This document shows, one piece after another, positions 10,685 through 20,930 of a stretch of DNA of 64,000 nt (the first letter of the stretch is position 1; every line of letters starts with the position of its first letter). Location of the stretch: the NCBI GenBank assembly GCA_015179125.1, contig WHVA01000196.1, forward strand, positions 124,001 through 188,000. The letters are read 5' to 3'. The position numbers were made by a program, and so were the translations under genes. Source of the DNA: Gautieria morchelliformis (taxonomy: Eukaryota; Basidiomycota; Agaricomycetes; Gomphales; Gomphaceae). The notes under the pieces are model-generated. The model searched no databases, was not told the DNA's origin, and saw nothing but the letters and a program-made list of their open reading frames with translations.

Positions 10685-11784
10685 TTCCTTGGGGTGATGC
10701 TCGACCAAGAACTGCGCTTCAAAGAGCATGTCAACTACGCACTGGCAAAGGGCGACAAGTTTATCAACCAGTACAGGAGGCTGGCAAGGCCCTCGAAGGG
10801 AGTCGCAGCTAAGCATATGCACAGATACTACTTGGCGGTAGCCATACCCAAACTCCTCTATGCTGCTGATATCTTCCTTATACCAGGCGCCAGGTGAAAC
10901 AAGGGAACAAAGGGATATATACACAAGCTGCGACGAGTACAGCGACAGCCCGCGCTGTTCACAACTGGCGCCATGAGGACAACAGCCAACGACGCACTAG
11001 ACACGCACACGAACCTCCTCCCCTTCCCCCTATTAGTCGCCAAGGTCATTCACAGAGCGGCAGTCCGCATGGCCTGCCTCCCACACACACACCCACTTGC
11101 GGCCAAGGTACAGAAAGCAGCAAGAAGGTACATAAAGAGGCACAGGACCCCACTCCATGAGGCCATGCACGCCTTAGGCCGACAGCCAGAGCACATGGAG
11201 AAAATCGACCCGACCACAAAGGGGCCCAAATGGGAGCCGGCCTTCGGCAGCTCAGGACTGGACATGCACCTCTGAACATGCACTTAGCAAAGATAGGCAA
11301 GGAGGAGTCTCCTAGATGCCCGAAGTGCAGGTCAGCAGACGAGACTGTCCATCACTACCTATTCAGGTGCTCCAGATACCGAGAGCAGAGGAAAGAGCTG
11401 AGGAGGGAGATGCGCAGAGGAGTGGACTCAGCGAGAACCCTCCTGATGAAGCTGAAGGCAATGGCGCCTTTATTCCAGTACATTCACGGCATCGGGAGAT
11501 TCACGAGGACTTACGGAGACCTGAGCCTGCCAGGAGAGGAGGAACAAGGGAGGCAATAGAAGGAGATGAAGGATCATGTATCGAGCGACACACACACCCC
11601 AGCCCCACACAGGCACGGACATGCCCAGGGCCTTGCCCGCGGAGCACAAGCGGAGACTGATAATTAAAGGACGCGTAGAACGATCCTGTTGACCGGCGCT
11701 TTGTATGACCTGTCTTTTATATAGGGCTTTGCCCCAAAAGACAATAAATTGGATTATAAAAAAAAAAATAAAAAAAAATAAAAA
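10685..11784 (+). pseudogene. LINE-A segment 3: thumb region, C-terminal motif, 3' UTR and A-tail
   Basis: It resumes LINE-A after LINE-B: FLGVMLDQELRFKEHV and YLAVAIPKLLYAADIF (10690-10890), then the thumb-like FTTGAMRTTANDALDTHTN (about 10960) and QLRTGHAPLNMHLAKIGKEE with CPKCRSADETVHHYLFRC (11230-11559). The RNase H segment that separates these blocks in LINE-B and LINE-C is missing, so there is an internal deletion near 11250. Several frame changes show decay. The 3' UTR contains AATAAA (about 11742) and ends in an A-rich tail at 11758-11784. The sequence after the tail is a GST exon. Confidence 0.9.
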
Positions 11785-12717
11785 GTATTCCGACAGTATC
11801 ATCACGCTATATTATGTACCGTCAGACTTTAGTGGCAAAGCATGGAGTCCCAACGGTAGCGAGCAGTCCGAGTCAAGGGTCAGTGCAACTTATGAAATTA
11901 AACCAGATATGCGCTCAACTACAAAGGAGTACCCTACAAGACCGTCTGGATCGAATATCCTGAAATAGAGCCCACCATGCGCAGTATAGGTGCTGCGCCG
12001 ACCAAGAAAAAACCTGATGGGAGCCCTTGGTATACCATCCCGGTGATTGTAGATCCATCCCGCACTGCAACTTCCGGCGGCCCTACAGTCGTCTCAGACT
12101 CCTTCCACATCGCCGAATATCTCGACGAGACCTACTCAACCCCATCCACGGGCCCCCTGTTTCCCCCGGGAACGAAGGCCTTGCAACAGCTGTTCTATGA
12201 CCACTTCTTTAAAAATGTCTTGTTGCAAAGCGTCCCCATGGCGCTGCCGGAGGTGATCAAGCACTTGAACGAGGGCAGTCGTCCGTGAGTGGTATTATTA
12301 TCGCAGCAATATTGGGAAGGGCTTCCTTGACTGTCATTAAAGGTATTGGAGACTCACCTGCGAACCTATTGTCGGCGGGAAACTTGAAGACGTCTGTTCT
12401 AAAGGCTCTGAGAAGTTGGATGGGGTGCGGGATGATTTAGAAAAAGGCTTGTGGATTGTTTGCGATTCGTAGCCTGTGGACTTACCCTTCAACATCTAGC
12501 GTTCGGTGTTCTCGCAGCATTGCTGGATAAGAATGGAAAGGATGGGAACACGCTCGTTACGGGAACGCATCCGACATTCTCGGACTTTGTCATTGCCGCG
12601 TTCCTGGAAGCGTACTTCCTCCTTTTTCCCGAGAAATGGCAGAGAATACGCACTTGGAATGATGGAAGATGGGCGCGACTGAGGGATGAGTGTGCGAAGT
12701 GGAGGAGCGTACACTAA
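11785..12717 (+). pseudogene. Glutathione S-transferase (fungal FuA/etherase-like), damaged
   Basis: Readable blocks match a fungal cytosolic GST. An N-terminal strand (IITLYYVPSDFSGKAWSPN, 11790-11855) precedes a short intron ending about 11906. The thioredoxin-fold domain follows: NYKGVPYKTVWIEYPEIEP, DGSPWYTIPVI and VVSDSFHIAEYLDETY, the last holding the usual glutathione-contact serine. The helical domain continues to 12288, and the last exon (about 12500-12717) reads HPTFSDFVIAAFLEAYF and ends TAA. The enzyme would conjugate glutathione to electrophiles. No start codon is visible: the LINE-A A-tail abuts the first residues, so promoter and start were displaced. The middle (12289-12500) reads only with frame changes or unresolved introns. 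The subclass is inferred from remembered motifs. Confidence 0.75.
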
Positions 12718-13139
12718 GAAGATGAAAATAGGCTCGCTAGTCACAACCAGTACGAAGGATCTATTGTGCTGGATTACACAATTGAAGTTGTCATTCGACA
12801 TTTCCCATTCCAATGTTTCTCCATTGCTGGCAGATCCGGGGTTCAGGTTGTATCTCCGTAAACTTCGGTTAACTCTTCCGTGGAAGAGGTTTGGAGCAAA
12901 GTAGTACCTTGGATTCAGTGGAATTAGGTCTGGCGCGTATAGTCCTGCTGTACAAAGTATTCGAAACTAATGCGAAAACGTACCTACCCCGCTTCATTCG
13001 GGGTGCGCAGCCGTCGGCCCTTGTGAGTTCTAAAAGCGGCAGTGGCCCGTAAGCTCAACGAGCGTTTCACAAGAATACGAGGTACCGACATAAGAAATGT
13101 AATCTTCACTCTCGCACGCTTTGTACTCTTTCTACTGTT
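12718..13139. other. GST 3' flank, no gene seen
   Basis: About 420 bp after the GST stop. No coding frame, repeat or motif could be supported; it probably contains the GST 3' UTR. Confidence 0.5.
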
Positions 13140-13503
13140 GCTCTAGGAAATCCAACAATAGAATGTATCAATCCCACCAACCGAGAGGAGAAACAGGACA
13201 CACCGCAGTGAATCATCAAAATCCTCCAGCGCGTTTTCGAATATCTTCTCCTTCTCATACTGCTCCAGGAAAGCATTCAGCTTCCGTAGCCGGTCGTACT
13301 GGTCCAGCATGCCAGTGTGAAGAGCTGCTTCGGCGTTAGCAGAGTCGGTGGATTGATTAACCATACAAGATATATTCATAAGGCAGTAAAGGATAGATTC
13401 ATACCGAAGCAATACTGGTATAGTTAGCCAACATCAGTCCGGGGAGCCAGGAAATGAAGGAGGCGAGCTGGCGTTCGCGGATGCGAAGGAGGGATTGGTA
13501 GAC
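13140..13503 (-). pseudogene. Two exons of an unrecognised protein
   Basis: On the minus strand a 33-codon exon (13503-13405) starts after a good acceptor (branch-like CCTTAAC, then CCCCCAG) and reads VYQSLLRIRERQLASF and ISWLPGLMLANYTSIAS. A second block (about 13335-13143) reads LHTGMLDQYDRLRKLNAFLE then YEKEKIFENALEDFDDSLR, a charged, probably coiled-coil segment. Intron signals lie between them (GTATGA donor, GCTAAC branch, GAAGCAG acceptor), but the two blocks do not splice in frame with canonical sites, suggesting decay or a sequence error. I do not recognise the family. No upstream exons were found; an NLR fragment lies there in the opposite direction. Confidence 0.4.
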
Positions 13504-13849
13504 CTGGGGGTAGAGTTAAGGGCAGGTGAGGGCTGAAAGGAGAGACAGACAAGAGGAGAGCGTTCTAAGTAGTAAGCGGAATGATGACAAGTCGAAAGCT
13601 GATCGAATCTATCCGAAGCAGTTCATAGACGATCTCGAGCGGCCCGCAACAACGCTACTAGTGCACCAGCCCCCAACTCCGGTTTGACGAATAAGTTCAT
13701 TAGAGTGTTTCATGCTTGTACTTTCATGGCAGTTCCTGAAAAAGCACCAGAAACATGAATTGCCAGCACCGTCGGTCTTTACAACATTTTGGCAATGAGC
13801 AGTTTTTGCTGATGTGGGTCCATGTGGATATGATGGCTTCTCTGTGGCA

Positions 13850-14736
13850 ATGCAGGCGGCAACGCTGTGCTCTCTACTCGACACTATTGCTGCAGCTCTG
13901 GGATTATCAGGTAAGTCGCCGACAACCTATCAGAGCCTTTGGTAGGGTGCTAAGCACTCAATCAGGGTGTGTCATTACAGTTCTCCAGCTCACTGCAGCG
14001 ACTATCAGTGCATGCCTCAGCTATGGAAGTGGCGTCAAGAATGCATCGAAGGACAAGAAAATCATTATTGATCAGCTGTTTGGACTCCAAAAAGTACTTG
14101 AGACTATTCGTCGACTAGTAGAAGACGACGAGACAGCAGCATCCTCCCGATTACCGGCTTTGAATGAGCTACTTCTTCGTTGCGGTGGCGAACTGGAGAG
14201 TCTCAATATGACCCTGGAAAGGGACCTTGGACGCAGAGGCCGAATGCAAGCATTGATCTGGCCCCTAAAGGAGAGCGAGGTGCACAAGGCTCTTGACAAG
14301 CTAGGCAAGCTCCAAGACTTGTTGACTACGAGCATGGACGTAGATCAGACGTACGTTCCGCCCGCTACCTTCAAGCCGCTGATCATCATTTAGACAGTCG
14401 CTTGACCCTGAAGATAGATAGTGGTGTTGAATCCTTGCAGGAACAGACTGCTGAGATAAGCCAGGCTATGGAACAGGCCAAATTCCAAATTGCGTAAGCC
14501 GCATGTCGCCAGTGCCTCCTACGGCGGGATGTCGTTTCTGACGGCCTCGTTATGTATAAGAACATCATCAGAAGATCCAGAAGATCTATGAATGGCTGGC
14601 GGCTCCTGATCAGGTATCAAAACATAGAAATGCCTGTAACATGCGCCAAGCGATGAGCGGTTCATGGCTCATAGAGGGAGAACAATTTCGAGAATGGTGA
14701 GAGACCCCTCATTGGTTCCTTTGGCTCCACGGTATA
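13850..14736 (+). pseudogene. NLR N-terminal fragment (helical death-fold-like domain and NACHT lead-in)
   Basis: ATG at 13850 starts a 61-bp exon (MQAATLCSLLDTIAAALGLS), a 70-bp GT-AG intron (13911-13980), and a long exon to 14350 reading VLQLTAATISACLSYGSGVK and ASKDKKIIIDQLFGL. This is the pattern of the fungal N-terminal domain of STAND proteins. Later blocks are SLQEQTAEISQAMEQAKFQI (about 14430-14490) and IYEWLAAPDQVSKHRNACNM, then SGSWLIEGEQFREW and ETPHWFLWLHGI (14590-14735), the conserved lead-in to the P-loop. A TGA at 14698-14700 falls inside it. The P-loop itself and everything downstream are absent: the match stops at 14736 and GC-rich unrelated sequence follows. It is a truncated immune-receptor-like relic. 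Confidence 0.7.
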
Positions 14737-14737
14737 T

Positions 14738-15490
14738 GTGCTTCAGCTAATCTGGGAGTCGCAGGCGCAGGCGTGCCCGCTCGTCGTCTTCTCAGAAGTG
14801 AACGAGATCCTGGCCGCGCATACCCTGCGGCTGATTAAGGCGTGCGCGACGCCGTCGCCGCTGCACCTCCAGATGCGCAACTACATATACTCGTTCGAGT
14901 GGCCGTGCGGCTGGGGGAGCTGGCGCGCGCAGATACACGAGTGGAGCGCCCGTGAGTTCTACATGCATTCGAAGGCGACGGACGTCGTGTTGGCGGATGC
15001 GGGGTGCCATTGCAGGTGCGGCGTCTCTCATGGCTGTCTGCGGCTGCGGCTGCGTGCGCCGCCGGTGGCTGACGTTGACGTTGACGGGCGCTGGAGTTAT
15101 TGTTTCAGGTATATCCACGAATTCGTGACGAAAATGCAAGGTGCGGTTTTTCAGTTCCCGGTGGTGACTTTGGCTGGCATTCAATCAATATACTTATGTG
15201 TGGTTTGCGCGTAGGCTTCTCACACGCCGATCGTATCGGGGGAGATCGTCCCTTCTCTCTCTCCGGCGAGGATTCAGAAGGTGATATGCGAGGGTACGGA
15301 TATATTCAACATGTTGCCTGAGGTCTGTCAATACCCCTATTCTATGCAATCAATACTCATTCTTCATCTCGACCTTCAGGGATATTCCGTACGTCCCGCC
15401 AAATATTCACCTAACGTCCTCTACCCAACTGACCCCGCCAACCGATTATCCAGTACAAAGACATGCTCTCTCTGATGCATCTCGATGCGT
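14738..15490 (+). other. GC-rich stretch with unrecognised reading frames
   Basis: Base composition rises sharply from 14750. A frame from 14738 reads PLVVFSEVNEILAAHTLRLI then YIYSFEWPCGWGSWRAQIHE and EFYMHSKATDVVLADAG. Later plus-strand blocks in other frames ([44 protein letters not shown]) look like exons separated by short introns with plausible AG acceptors. The composition and block pattern resemble a real host gene on the plus strand, but I recognise no family, and no start or stop can be fixed. It lies directly against the truncated NLR fragment. Confidence 0.35.
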
Positions 15491-16749
15491 AAGCCCCAGT
15501 GTCACACGTTCCGAGATCCATCTATATAGCCATTCCAGCAGGTCGCAGAGTGTCGTCGGCTTACCGCAGCACCTCATACGGAACGCGGAAAAGTTCAAAT
15601 TCTTACTGCCCGGGGGGTGCCAGCGCGAGCCCGAGCACTGAATCGCTTTACCGTGCGTAAGGGGTTCGGGTCCGGGTTCGTTGTTCGTCGTCGCATATTT
15701 TCATGCCCGCAACGGCTCGCCTTTTACTCACGTGCGAGTCAGGTGTAGTGCGTTTATTTGCTAGGGGCCTCTTTCGCGCACCTCTGTTCCAGCGCAGTCA
15801 ATACCAGCTTTGGGCCCCTCGTCCTCTGTGACGGCGAGTACGGCATAGTCCGCCCATATGTCCTGGCCGGGACGTATGGCAAACTCGCACAGACCAGACC
15901 AACCCCGACCGAGGTTGGACTTGCGCCAGCTGCCGTGAAGGGTGTAGTTCTCACAAATTTACCTTTATATTTATGTAAATCAAGCACAGTAGGATGGATG
16001 CACGCCAGTCCTAGCCATTACTGTAACAAGATGCGGCGTAAATTTACGGAAATGGTAACTCTGAACTGAATAAGCCATGGATGTAGCAGTGGCAGTGGCA
16101 TTGGCAGCCGTCATCTCCTGCCAGTGCACCTGGATTACGCCATGAGCCTCACACGTGCAGTACCAGCACGCGTCGAAAGCCCCTCTAGATAACGAGCATC
16201 AAATATATATGACAAGCATAGCCCATGTTGAGACGGTAAACATGTGATTGTCTTGCAGATCATCGTCGCGCTACTGGGGGCGCCGTACGGTGAAGGTGCA
16301 CCGTAGTGAGAGGCGGGATATGGTGTACGTGCATCGTACTGAGAGGCGGCGTATGGTGCCGGTTTACAGTACGAGTGAAGGCGGGATATGTGGATATATA
16401 CCGAGAGCGCTTAGCACTCTACTTCCGACACGCCGATCAGGGCAGAGATTGATGAGCGTGGCGTGATCGTGATCGCGTGGCGTAATTGACTCCGCGTAGG
16501 GTGATCGTGATCACGTGGCGCGTGCCTGATCGGGGTCGTGATGCGCCACGTCATCGTGGTTCCCGTGCGCAAATGGCAATTCTCAATAGCCGTCTATTGC
16601 TAGAGTCTTCCTATCCACCCTCGGACCCTAGATTAGCTCTGTCCTGGGCTTCTTCGTCCACCTTCCACCGTCGTTCCCTCTTCCCCCTTTTGGGCCCCTG
16701 GTAGTGTGCGTGTGCGAGTTTGTTCTGCCTGAGTTGGTACCGTCTCAGT
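15491..16749. other. Unassigned DNA
   Basis: No supported gene. The stretch holds a short tandem repeat (16283-16389) and, around 16465-16560, several GTGATCGTGATCACGTGGCG-like words that also contain the palindrome GATCACGTGGCG/CGCCACGTC. Similar GATCGTGATC words recur at 19410-19445, at the inner edge of the inverted repeat described below. Confidence 0.4.
16283..16389 (+). repeat. Short tandem repeat, about three units of 33-36 bp
   Basis: Degenerate units of the form TATGGTG-ACGTGCATCGTA then GTGAGAGGCGG repeat about three times. Units differ at several positions. No coding role is apparent. Confidence 0.55.
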
Positions 16750-18235
16750 GGGAGAGAACCTCGGATTCTAGGGGATTGATAAGTTGGAGCCCGAGTGGCA
16801 AGCTTGGAAGACAAAGGAAGGGGAATGGGAAGGGGCCGGGCGGCTGCATCCCTTGGGGTACGTTCTCATTCCTGTTATTCATTGCGTTCCTTCCGTGCCC
16901 CTGTTTCTCCCCATGGTCCCTTTTGCGTTTCCTTTGGTGTCCCTCTTTGGGTGCGATGCGTGTTTTATTCGGGTGTGGTTTTGTCACGTCCAATTCGACA
17001 CGTGTGCAATGGCTGATTGAGATGTGTTCCTTGGTGAGTCTTGACGCACGTCTCCAAGTTCCGGTATCGTCCAGCGCCACCTATGCGTCGGGCGACGGGA
17101 AGTTGTGCTGTGAACGTGCGCTACTCAGCGTGATAGTCAGTATGTCTAACAGCAGAGATCAGCGACATTTTCGGTCACCCTGCGGACGTGTATGACAGAC
17201 TTTTAGCGGTAGGTACCGCACGATCTGAAATCGGGCGGTAATGTGTATTTGGAGACACGCCTTGGGGGCCGTCTTCGGCACGAATGGTATGCGGACAAGC
17301 TAAAGTCATGGAAGGGGGACTGAGTGGCAGTGATTCTTCTGAGCTCGGTAACCTAGCGACGGCCAACAAGCTACTCGGTAAGAAAAGCTGTTCTTCTCCG
17401 GATGCGAGTCCGCATGGTCCTATGCGCTTCAAGTAATGCATGCACGCTCGTCGAGCACCGGTATAACATTATGGCACCACCGTGCCTCGAGTGCATCCTG
17501 GTTCCTTATCTGGCGACACCCATCGCCTCAGCACGGCTATTACTTACACTCTATTCAAGGCACATCCACCGCTCTACGCCCCACAATTGAGCCCCATTGT
17601 TGCTTTCCACCATCAATATCATCCGTACAGCTTTCTCGCGGCTTGTATGTTCCTCCACCGTTGCCTTGAATTCCCTCCACCGCTTAGGAGTCCCCATCAA
17701 TAGGCGATGCAGAATCCTTCTAGTTGATTCAACTAGGAGGCGAGCGTGTGATGGCTTCGATTCAGCACGCCGAAGACCGTTGTGCGCGATGGACCGTGGG
17801 CCAGGAGGGTTGCACTTCTGATGTACTGCCGATGTCCTGCCCCCCCGTATAGTGCATGTCTATCAATGTCTGTCACGGAAGGTCGTTCTTCGTAAACATC
17901 ATCACTATCCCTCACACATCAAGGCTCAGGTTCACTTCAATATACCGGCCCTTACCTAATTCACCGGTGCGTACCAGTTACACCGCCACGTGTGATGAGT
18001 CGCAACCGAATCAAGGGTAATATGACACCGCGCGCTGCCGGGAGCCAAGAATAGAAACAGGGGCCTGGATTCGAAGCACGGAGCAAGCGCGCGCTTCTCG
18101 GGTTCCATGCTTCGGGACTTCTGCTTCATAAGCTGATGGCCTGCGCGCTTGACGGGAATCGAGCCTATATGGGTATAGCATCAATATGTCTGATGCCCGA
18201 TTGATCACCGAACGATCACTTCGATCCGCATCGGC
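16750..18235 (+). repeat. Large inverted repeat, left arm
   Basis: This arm is the diverged reverse complement of 19406-20930. Matching landmarks include GAGGGAATTGAAGACAGCGG at about 20015 against CCTTGAATTCCCTCCACCGC at 17662, the run around GCCTCGAGTGCATCCTGGTT (17484) against AACCACGATGCACTCGAGG (20222), and GACGTGTATGACAGACTTTT against its counterpart near 20515. By eye the arms look roughly three-quarters to four-fifths identical with small indels. No convincing gene is carried. Its nature is unknown: a duplicated inverted segment or very long terminal repeats of an unknown element. Confidence 0.8.
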
Positions 18236-19405
18236 GTCCTCCGGTGCTGCCCCTGCGCATGGCGGCCACGTGTCCCCACCTCATTCGGCTTCGGTTCCTG
18301 GCTACATCTTACGTCACTTCCTCGCTTCTTCCCTTCCCTTGGTAACTTGGCGCTGCGGCGCTTCTGTCCCTGTTGTCAATCGGAATTTGGCGCTGGGTGT
18401 TTCCATTAATTGTTGCTGCTTCTGTCGGTTCTGAGCGCCGGTACATCCTCAAAAACCCAAAATTCTGGTAGCGGCGCCTACCAACACGTCGCGTCACGTG
18501 GTCTACTGTAGTCCACGTAGGTTGCGCCGCTGCGCGCCTGGCTGCGCTTGCTGCCATCCGCCATGGTCTAGAAAGCTAAGCTCTGCAGACATTGTCGACT
18601 CCGAGGTGTCAGTGAGTGTTTTTAATATTTGTGCGAATTGACACTCATACGTCGGCGGTTGCCCTGATCGCTATGTCGAATATAACGATCGCAAGCCCGC
18701 GGGTTCATTATATAAGGCTCATTGTGCGTATGCTCCCAGGAAGAGAAATGTGTGCGGAGTTTCATTACGACATGACATACGGGGACAAACACAGCTACCA
18801 ATACTAACACGGCGGCGGGAGAGGAAGAGAGGATTTGAGGAGGATGAGGACGACACGTTTTCCTCGAGGGGCTAAATATATAGTACATGAAGAGGATGGA
18901 CGGGCGGTTGCTGCGGGGAGGGCGGCTAGTTGATGAGGAATGGGCGCAGCGGGCTGGGAATGACACAAACAATTCACAGCACCGCGCTCCACCTGCGGGA
19001 ATATCGACCCTCGACTCTCTGCCTAGAAGCAGGTGGGGGCATCGAGCTGGGTAGTGCCTGGGTCTACGAACTCGCTGCCTGCAACATCGTCGCGTGCAGT
19101 TTAGTGAATGCTGCAAACGGCGATGATGGCAAAGAAGAAATGCGCTGACCATCTTTGGGGAAGGGTTCGCCAAAGGCAGCCAGGGTAGTGAGGAGTAACA
19201 CAGTAACGAGTGATGTGAGGCTGACGCGCACGGTAAGTACTAGTCGAGTGACGGGGTGGGTCAGTTAAGGTAGTGGGTGGATGAGGGTACGACGCAGACT
19301 AGACTCGAATGACGCTGCTCGCCTGCCCTGTATATGGAGCATCGCGCCAGTAACGTGCGTAAGATGTGTGCCGCCATTACGGGCCACGCCACCTCACATG
19401 GCAGT
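18236..19405. other. Spacer between the inverted-repeat arms
   Basis: About 1.17 kb separating the two arms. The reading frames on either strand (up to about 180 codons, at 18622-19173 minus) have no recognisable motif and overlap heavily with frames on the other strand. No transposase-like or other motif was seen. Confidence 0.4.
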
Positions 19406-20930
19406 TTCGATCGTGATCGTGATCGAAGTCGTCGATCGGTGATCACGTGAATTGATGGGATACCCATTTGGGCTCGATTCACGTCAAGCGCCCAGGCCGT
19501 TCAGGAACGCCCCGCCACAAGACACGCATCAGCTTAGGAAGCAGAAGCCCCGCAGCTCGCAAGCCAAACCACAGATGCCGAGAAGCACGCGCTTGCTCAG
19601 ATCTTCGAATCCAACCATCTTTCTATTCTCCGCTCCCGGCAGCGCGCGGTGCCGCATTACCCTTGATTCGGTTGCGATTCATTACACGTGGCGGTGTAAC
19701 CGTTAGTTACGCACCGGTAAATTATGTAAGGGTCGGTATACTGCTGTGAACCTGTGCCTTGATCTGTGAGGAATACTGACGGTGGCTTACGAAGAACATG
19801 GATGGTGCTGACCTTCCATGACAGACATTGACAGACACGCACCATACTCAGGCAGGACATCGACAGTTCATCGGACGTGCAACCCTCTCCTGGCTGACGG
19901 TCGCGCACAACGGTCTGCGGCGTCATGAATCGAAGCCATCACACGCTCGCGTTCTAGTTGAACGAACGCGATGAATACTGCATCGCCTACTGATAGTGAC
20001 TCGGAAGCGGTGGAGGGAATTGAAGACAGCGGTAGAGGAACCTACAAGCCGCGAGAAAGCCGTACGAATGATACTGATGGAAGAAAGCAAACATTGTGCT
20101 CACTCGTTGTGCGTATGGCGTATGCGCTTATGAGCTAGGGTGGTGGATGTGCGGTCAATAGAGAAGAGTGTGTAAGTAATAGCGATGCTAAGCCTGAAGG
20201 CTGTGGACGTCGCCAGATAAGGAACCACGATGCACTCGAGGTACGACGGTGTCATAATGCCATACCGGTGGTCGACGAGCGTGCGTTCATGCTGCAATAC
20301 TTGAAGCATTCAGCGCGTTGACCACGCGGACTCGCATCCGGAGCAGAACAACGTTGCTTACCGTTTAGCTTGTTGGGCGTCGCTTGTCTACCGAGCTCCG
20401 AAGAATCACTGACACTGAGTCTCACTTCCGTGACTTTAGCTTGCCCGCAAACCATTCGACCAGCCGATGACAGCCCCCAACGCTCGTCTCCAAATACACC
20501 TGCATTGCGTCGATGGTCAGTCTGTCATACACATCCGCAATGTGACCCAAAGTGTGCCTGAGATCTGCTGTTAGACGTGCTTCACGCTGAGTAGCACACG
20601 TTCACAGCATAAGTTCCCGTCGCGCGCAACGCATAGATGATGCTGGAGGATACTGGAACTTGGAGGCGTGCGTCAAGACTCACAAATGAACACATCTCAA
20701 CCAGTCATCGCACACGTCTCGAATTGGACGTGACAAAGGAACATTCGAATAAGACACGCATCGGAAAGAGAGCCCAAAGAGGGACACAAAGGAAACGCAA
20801 AAGGGACCGAGAAAGAGGGACACAGAAGGAACGCAAAGAATAACACGAATTAGAACGTACCCACCCGCCCGGATCCTTCCCGTTCCCCTTCCTTGGTCTT
20901 CGCAGCTCGCCACCTCTCTCTAGACCCCCC
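19406..20930 (-). repeat. Large inverted repeat, right arm
   Basis: Reverse-complement partner of 16750-18235. Correspondence begins near GATCGGTGATCACGTG (about 19434) and extends to the CTTCCTTGGTCTTCG block at about 20890, which mirrors CGAAGACAAAGGAAGG-like sequence near 16805. Beyond about 20930 on this side and 16750 on the other the similarity appears to stop. No target-site duplication was identified. Confidence 0.8.

Noticed and set aside
14792-15184. Minus-strand 130-codon frame rich in arginine and proline
   Set aside because: It is opposite the more gene-like plus-strand blocks in a GC-rich segment where long antisense frames are expected.
16283-16389. CRISPR-like spaced repeats
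   Set aside because: Units are degenerate and adjacent without spacers, and the genome is eukaryotic.
16745-17195. Overlapping frames on both strands around 16.7-17.2 kb
   Set aside because: They belong to the inverted-repeat arm; the corresponding frames in the other arm are broken differently, and no motif was seen.
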